From Alphaproteobacteria bacterium (lineage in GTDB: Bacteria > Pseudomonadota > Alphaproteobacteria > ATCC43930 > CGMCC-115725), in NCBI GenBank assembly GCA_030040495.1, contig JASHTP010000008.1, positions 1-20,825 of the forward strand: DNA of 20,825 nt, written 5' to 3'. Under the pieces are notes generated by a model. It was not told where the DNA came from. It ran no database searches and was given only the letters and a program-made list of their open reading frames with translations. The position numbers and the translations under genes are program-made. Below are positions 18,961 through 20,825 of this stretch, in pieces (the stretch's first letter is position 1; each line of letters opens with the position of its first letter).

Positions 18961-19461
18961 ATGCGCGACAGCGTCGCCGATCCCGCACCCGAGCCGCAGT
19001 ACAATGCGGTGCTGAAGCCGCATCGCAGCCTGCCGCCCAAGGGCTTCACCGTGCTCATGCTGCTCATCGCCGGGGCGAGCTTCTGCGTCAGCCTGTTCTG
19101 CGTGCTGCACGGCGCCTGGCCGGTGACGCCGTTCTTCGGCCTCGATGTCGGCCTGGTCTGGCTCGCCTTCCGCCTGAGCTATCGCCAGGCGCGGCAGCGC
19201 GAGGAGCTGCGTCTCACCGAGGACAGCCTCACCGTCGACCGCATCGACATCTATGGCGAGCGCCGGCGCTGGCAGTTCCAGCCCTTCTGGGTGCGCGTCC
19301 GCTTCGAAGAGCAGGACGAGCACACCAACCGGCTGTTGCTGACCTCGCATGGCCGCTCGCTGGTGGTCGGCAGCTTCCTCGGCCCGGACGAGCGCCGCGG
19401 CGTGGCGCAGGGCCTGAGCGCGGCGCTGTCGCGCTGGCGCGCCCGGCTCTCAGCCTTCTAG
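18961..19461 (+). CDS. DUF2244 domain-containing membrane protein
   Basis: This small integral membrane protein (166 aa) is of the DUF2244 family, which is common in alphaproteobacteria and has no known function. It begins with a short soluble segment including the family-like YNAVLKPHRSLPPKGFTVLML. Two adjacent hydrophobic helices follow (about 28-48 and 52-74). The C-terminal soluble domain includes LTEDSLTVDRIDIYGERRRWQFQPFWVRVRFEEQ and ends in SHGRSLVVGSFLGPDERRGVAQGLSAAL. The ATG at 18961 is chosen because the family opening starts here; the frame upstream to 18337 is antisense to nth. It is convergent with dapB, and the last 12 bases (19450-19461) are shared by both coding regions. Confidence 0.88.
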   Translation: MRDSVADPAPEPQYNAVLKPHRSLPPKGFTVLMLLIAGASFCVSLFCVLHGAWPVTPFFGLDVGLVWLAFRLSYRQARQREELRLTEDSLTVDRIDIYGERRRWQFQPFWVRVRFEEQDEHTNRLLLTSHGRSLVVGSFLGPDERRGVAQGLSAALSRWRARLSAF

Positions 19462-20262
19462 CCCCAGCACGTCGGTCATGCCGTAGAGGCCGGGCTTGCG
19501 GCCGGCGACCCAGCGCGCGGCGCGCACCGCGCCGAGGGCGAAGAGCCGCCGGCTGCCGGCGCGGTGGGTGAATTCGAGCCGCTCGCCCTCGCCGGCGAAG
19601 ATGACGCTGTGGTCGCCGACGACGTCGCCGCCGCGCAGGCTGGCGAAGCCGATGTCGCCGGGCTTGCGCGGGCCGGTATGGCCGTCGCGCACGCGCTCAC
19701 TGTGGCTCGCGAGGTCGATGCCGCGGCCTTCGGCGACGGCGCGGCCCAAGGCCAGCGCCGTGCCGGAGGGCGCGTCGACCTTGTGCTTGTGGTGCATCTC
19801 CAGCACCTCGATGTCGTATTCGGGGCCGAGCCGCCGCGCCGCCTCGGCGACGAGCCGCTGCAGCAGGGTCACGGCCGGGCTCATGTTGGGCGCCCAGACG
19901 ATGGGGACGAGCTTCGCCGCCGCCTCGACCGCCCGGCTTTGCGCCGCGTCGAGCCCGGTGGTGCCGAGGACGAGTGCGGTGCTGCGCTGGCCGCAGAGCC
20001 TGGCGTGCTCGGCCGCCGCCGCCGGCGCGGTGAAGTCGATGACGACGTCGGCGGCGCCGACGAGCGCCGCGGCGTCGGCGGTGACCGCGATCCCGAGCGG
20101 GCCGATGCCGGCGAGCTCGCCGACGTCGCGGCCCAAGAGCGCGCTCCCCGGCGCCTCGCTGCCGCCGGCGAGCCTGAGGCCGGCGGCGCCGTGGACCTCC
20201 GCCGCCAGCATCCGCCCCATGCGGCCGCCGCAGCCGGTGATGCCGATGCGAATGTCTGCCAT
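19450..20262 (-). CDS. dapB: 4-hydroxy-tetrahydrodipicolinate reductase DapB
   Basis: This lysine and meso-diaminopimelate biosynthesis enzyme (270 aa, family length) uses NAD(P)H to reduce the cyclic intermediate from DapA. It begins MADIRIGITGCGGRMGRML, with the dinucleotide-binding GxxGxMG. The middle has VVIDFTAPAAAAEH and LGTTGLD. The catalytic stretch is EMHHKHKVDAPSGTAL, with His157, His158 and Lys161 corresponding to the catalytic residues of the E. coli enzyme. It closes with GGDVVGDHSVIFAGEGERLEFTHRAGSR and GLYGMTDVLGL. The ATG at 20262 fits the conserved N-terminus; longer upstream frames have no homology. The 3' end overlaps the convergent DUF2244 gene by 12 nt. No lysine riboswitch is apparent in the leader. 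It is divergent from murJ. Confidence 0.97.
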   Translation of the reverse strand: MADIRIGITGCGGRMGRMLAAEVHGAAGLRLAGGSEAPGSALLGRDVGELAGIGPLGIAVTADAAALVGAADVVIDFTAPAAAAEHARLCGQRSTALVLGTTGLDAAQSRAVEAAAKLVPIVWAPNMSPAVTLLQRLVAEAARRLGPEYDIEVLEMHHKHKVDAPSGTALALGRAVAEGRGIDLASHSERVRDGHTGPRKPGDIGFASLRGGDVVGDHSVIFAGEGERLEFTHRAGSRRLFALGAVRAARWVAGRKPGLYGMTDVLGLEG

Positions 20263-20286
20263 GTCTCTGCGCTCCAGCGATGAGAG

Positions 20287-20314
20287 CCCTCTCCGCGCGA
20301 GCGCGGGGAGAGGG
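20287..20314. repeat. REP-like palindrome in the dapB-murJ gap
   Basis: CCCTCTCC at 20287-20294 pairs with GGAGAGGG at 20307-20314, enclosing a GC-rich, partly self-complementary centre. The CCTCTCC...GGAGAGG outer stem is shared with the element at 2735-2761, so both probably belong to one dispersed palindrome family of this genome. It lies in the leader of dapB. Confidence 0.5.
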
Positions 20315-20394
20315 GATGAGGCGTCTAGCCGCGCCCGGCCCGCTTGACAAGCGGCCTTCCGCCGCCCGGCGAATTCCTCTACACCCTTTCCCCC

Positions 20395-20825
20395 ATGGCC
20401 CTGCTGCGCTCCGCCGCCACCGTCGGCGGCTATACCATGGTGAGCCGCGTCTTGGGCTTCGTGCGCGAGATGCTGGTGGCGGCCTTTCTCGGCGCAAGCC
20501 CGGTCTCCGACGCCTTCTTCGTCGCCCTCAGGCTGCCCAACATGTTCCGCAGCCTCTTCGCCGAAGGCGCCTTCAGCGTCGCCTTCGTGCCGCTCTTCGC
20601 CGGCAAGATCGCGCGCGAGGGCCACGAGGCGGCGCGGCGTTTCGCCGAGGACGCGCTCGCCGTGCTGCTGGCGGCGCTACTGGTCTTCCTGCTCGCGGGC
20701 GAGATGCTGGCGCCCTGGGTGCTCGACGTGATCGCGCCCGGCTTCCGCCAGGAGCCGCGGAAATTCGCGCTCGCCGTCGAGCTGACGCGCATCATGTTCC
20801 CCTATCTCCTGTTCATCTCGCTGAC
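20395..20825 (+). CDS. murJ: Lipid II flippase MurJ/MviN (5' part, runs off the window)
   Basis: This inner-membrane MOP-superfamily protein flips lipid II for peptidoglycan synthesis. Only the first 143 residues are present. They show the typical N-terminus: RSAATVGGYTMVSRVLGFVREMLVAAFLGASPVSDAFFVALRLPNMFRSLFAEGAFSVAFVPLF, with the MurJ motifs RVLGxxRE, DAFFVAxxxPNxxR and FAEGAFSxAFVP. A second hydrophobic segment follows (about 83-106), then RIMFPYLLFISL. The ATG at 20395 begins MALLRSAATVGG, the standard start. It is divergent from dapB with a 132-bp gap that contains a palindrome. I found no convincing promoter, although a TTGACA occurs at 20344-20349. Confidence 0.95.
   Translation, partial: MALLRSAATVGGYTMVSRVLGFVREMLVAAFLGASPVSDAFFVALRLPNMFRSLFAEGAFSVAFVPLFAGKIAREGHEAARRFAEDALAVLLAALLVFLLAGEMLAPWVLDVIAPGFRQEPRKFALAVELTRIMFPYLLFISL

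Noticed and set aside
18883..19350. N-terminal extension of nth giving a 386-aa protein
   Set aside because: The extra part is antisense to the DUF2244 gene, and nth from 18882 aligns residue for residue with the catalytic and cluster positions of E. coli endonuclease III.
20344..20372. TTGACA at 20344-20349 as the -35 of a murJ promoter
   Set aside because: The sequence 16-18 bases downstream is GC-rich (CGGCGA) with no -10-like hexamer, so the match is probably chance.
20263..20394. Lysine riboswitch in the dapB leader
   Set aside because: The region is short, dominated by a simple palindrome, and shows none of the multi-helix lysine riboswitch core.

Overview
The window is very GC-rich chromosomal DNA, about 70% G+C by eye, packed with genes on both strands. 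It looks like an alphaproteobacterium. The protein styles fit (UgpB-type glycerol-3-phosphate uptake, an alphaproteobacterial PfkB/adenosine kinase, tandem cyclophilins, bactofilin, DUF2244, an EI24-type protein), and so does the GC-driven shadow coding in every frame. I do not commit to a genus. I see no tRNA, rRNA, CRISPR array, insertion sequence, phage gene or obvious defence system.

Layout. Positions 1-4130 (minus strand) hold a ugpBAEC sn-glycerol-3-phosphate ABC importer operon. Its ATPase gene runs into an anomaly at the window start: the first ~98 bases encode, on the plus strand, a piece of a second UgpC-like ATPase, joined head-on to the minus-strand ugpC at about 99-110. At 4330-5055 (+) is a YgjP/DUF45 metallopeptidase. 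On the minus strand from 5062 to 10619 come an AmpG-like muropeptide permease, two tandem cyclophilins (one cytoplasmic, one exported), the GTPase TypA/BipA and a PfkB/adenosine kinase. From 10777 to 12692 (+) lie an EI24-domain membrane protein, a bactofilin and a small BamE-like lipoprotein. From 12712 to 18174 is a nitrate assimilation locus: narK-type transporter (-), then divergently an FAD/NAD(P)H reductase subunit and a NasA molybdoenzyme (+). The rest holds nth (-), a DUF2244 membrane protein (+), dapB (-) and the 5' part of murJ (+).

How the genes work together. The ugp genes form one importer: periplasmic binding protein, two permeases and an ATPase, with 1-nt stop/start overlaps joining ugpA-ugpE and ugpE-ugpC. 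A strong hairpin sits between ugpB and ugpA. The nitrate genes import nitrate and reduce it to nitrite in the cytoplasm. The 301-bp divergent region carries two well-formed sigma-54 (-24/-12) promoters facing outward, which points to nitrogen (NtrC-type) control. AmpG, MurJ, DapB and bactofilin all relate to cell-wall synthesis or recycling, but they are scattered and do not form one operon.

Most of the window is ordinary housekeeping. The points worth a second look are the inverted ugpC junction, the paired sigma-54 promoters, a 58-bp exact repeat shared by the two cyclophilin genes, and several palindromic intergenic elements. I did not find convincing evidence of an undescribed multi-gene system.
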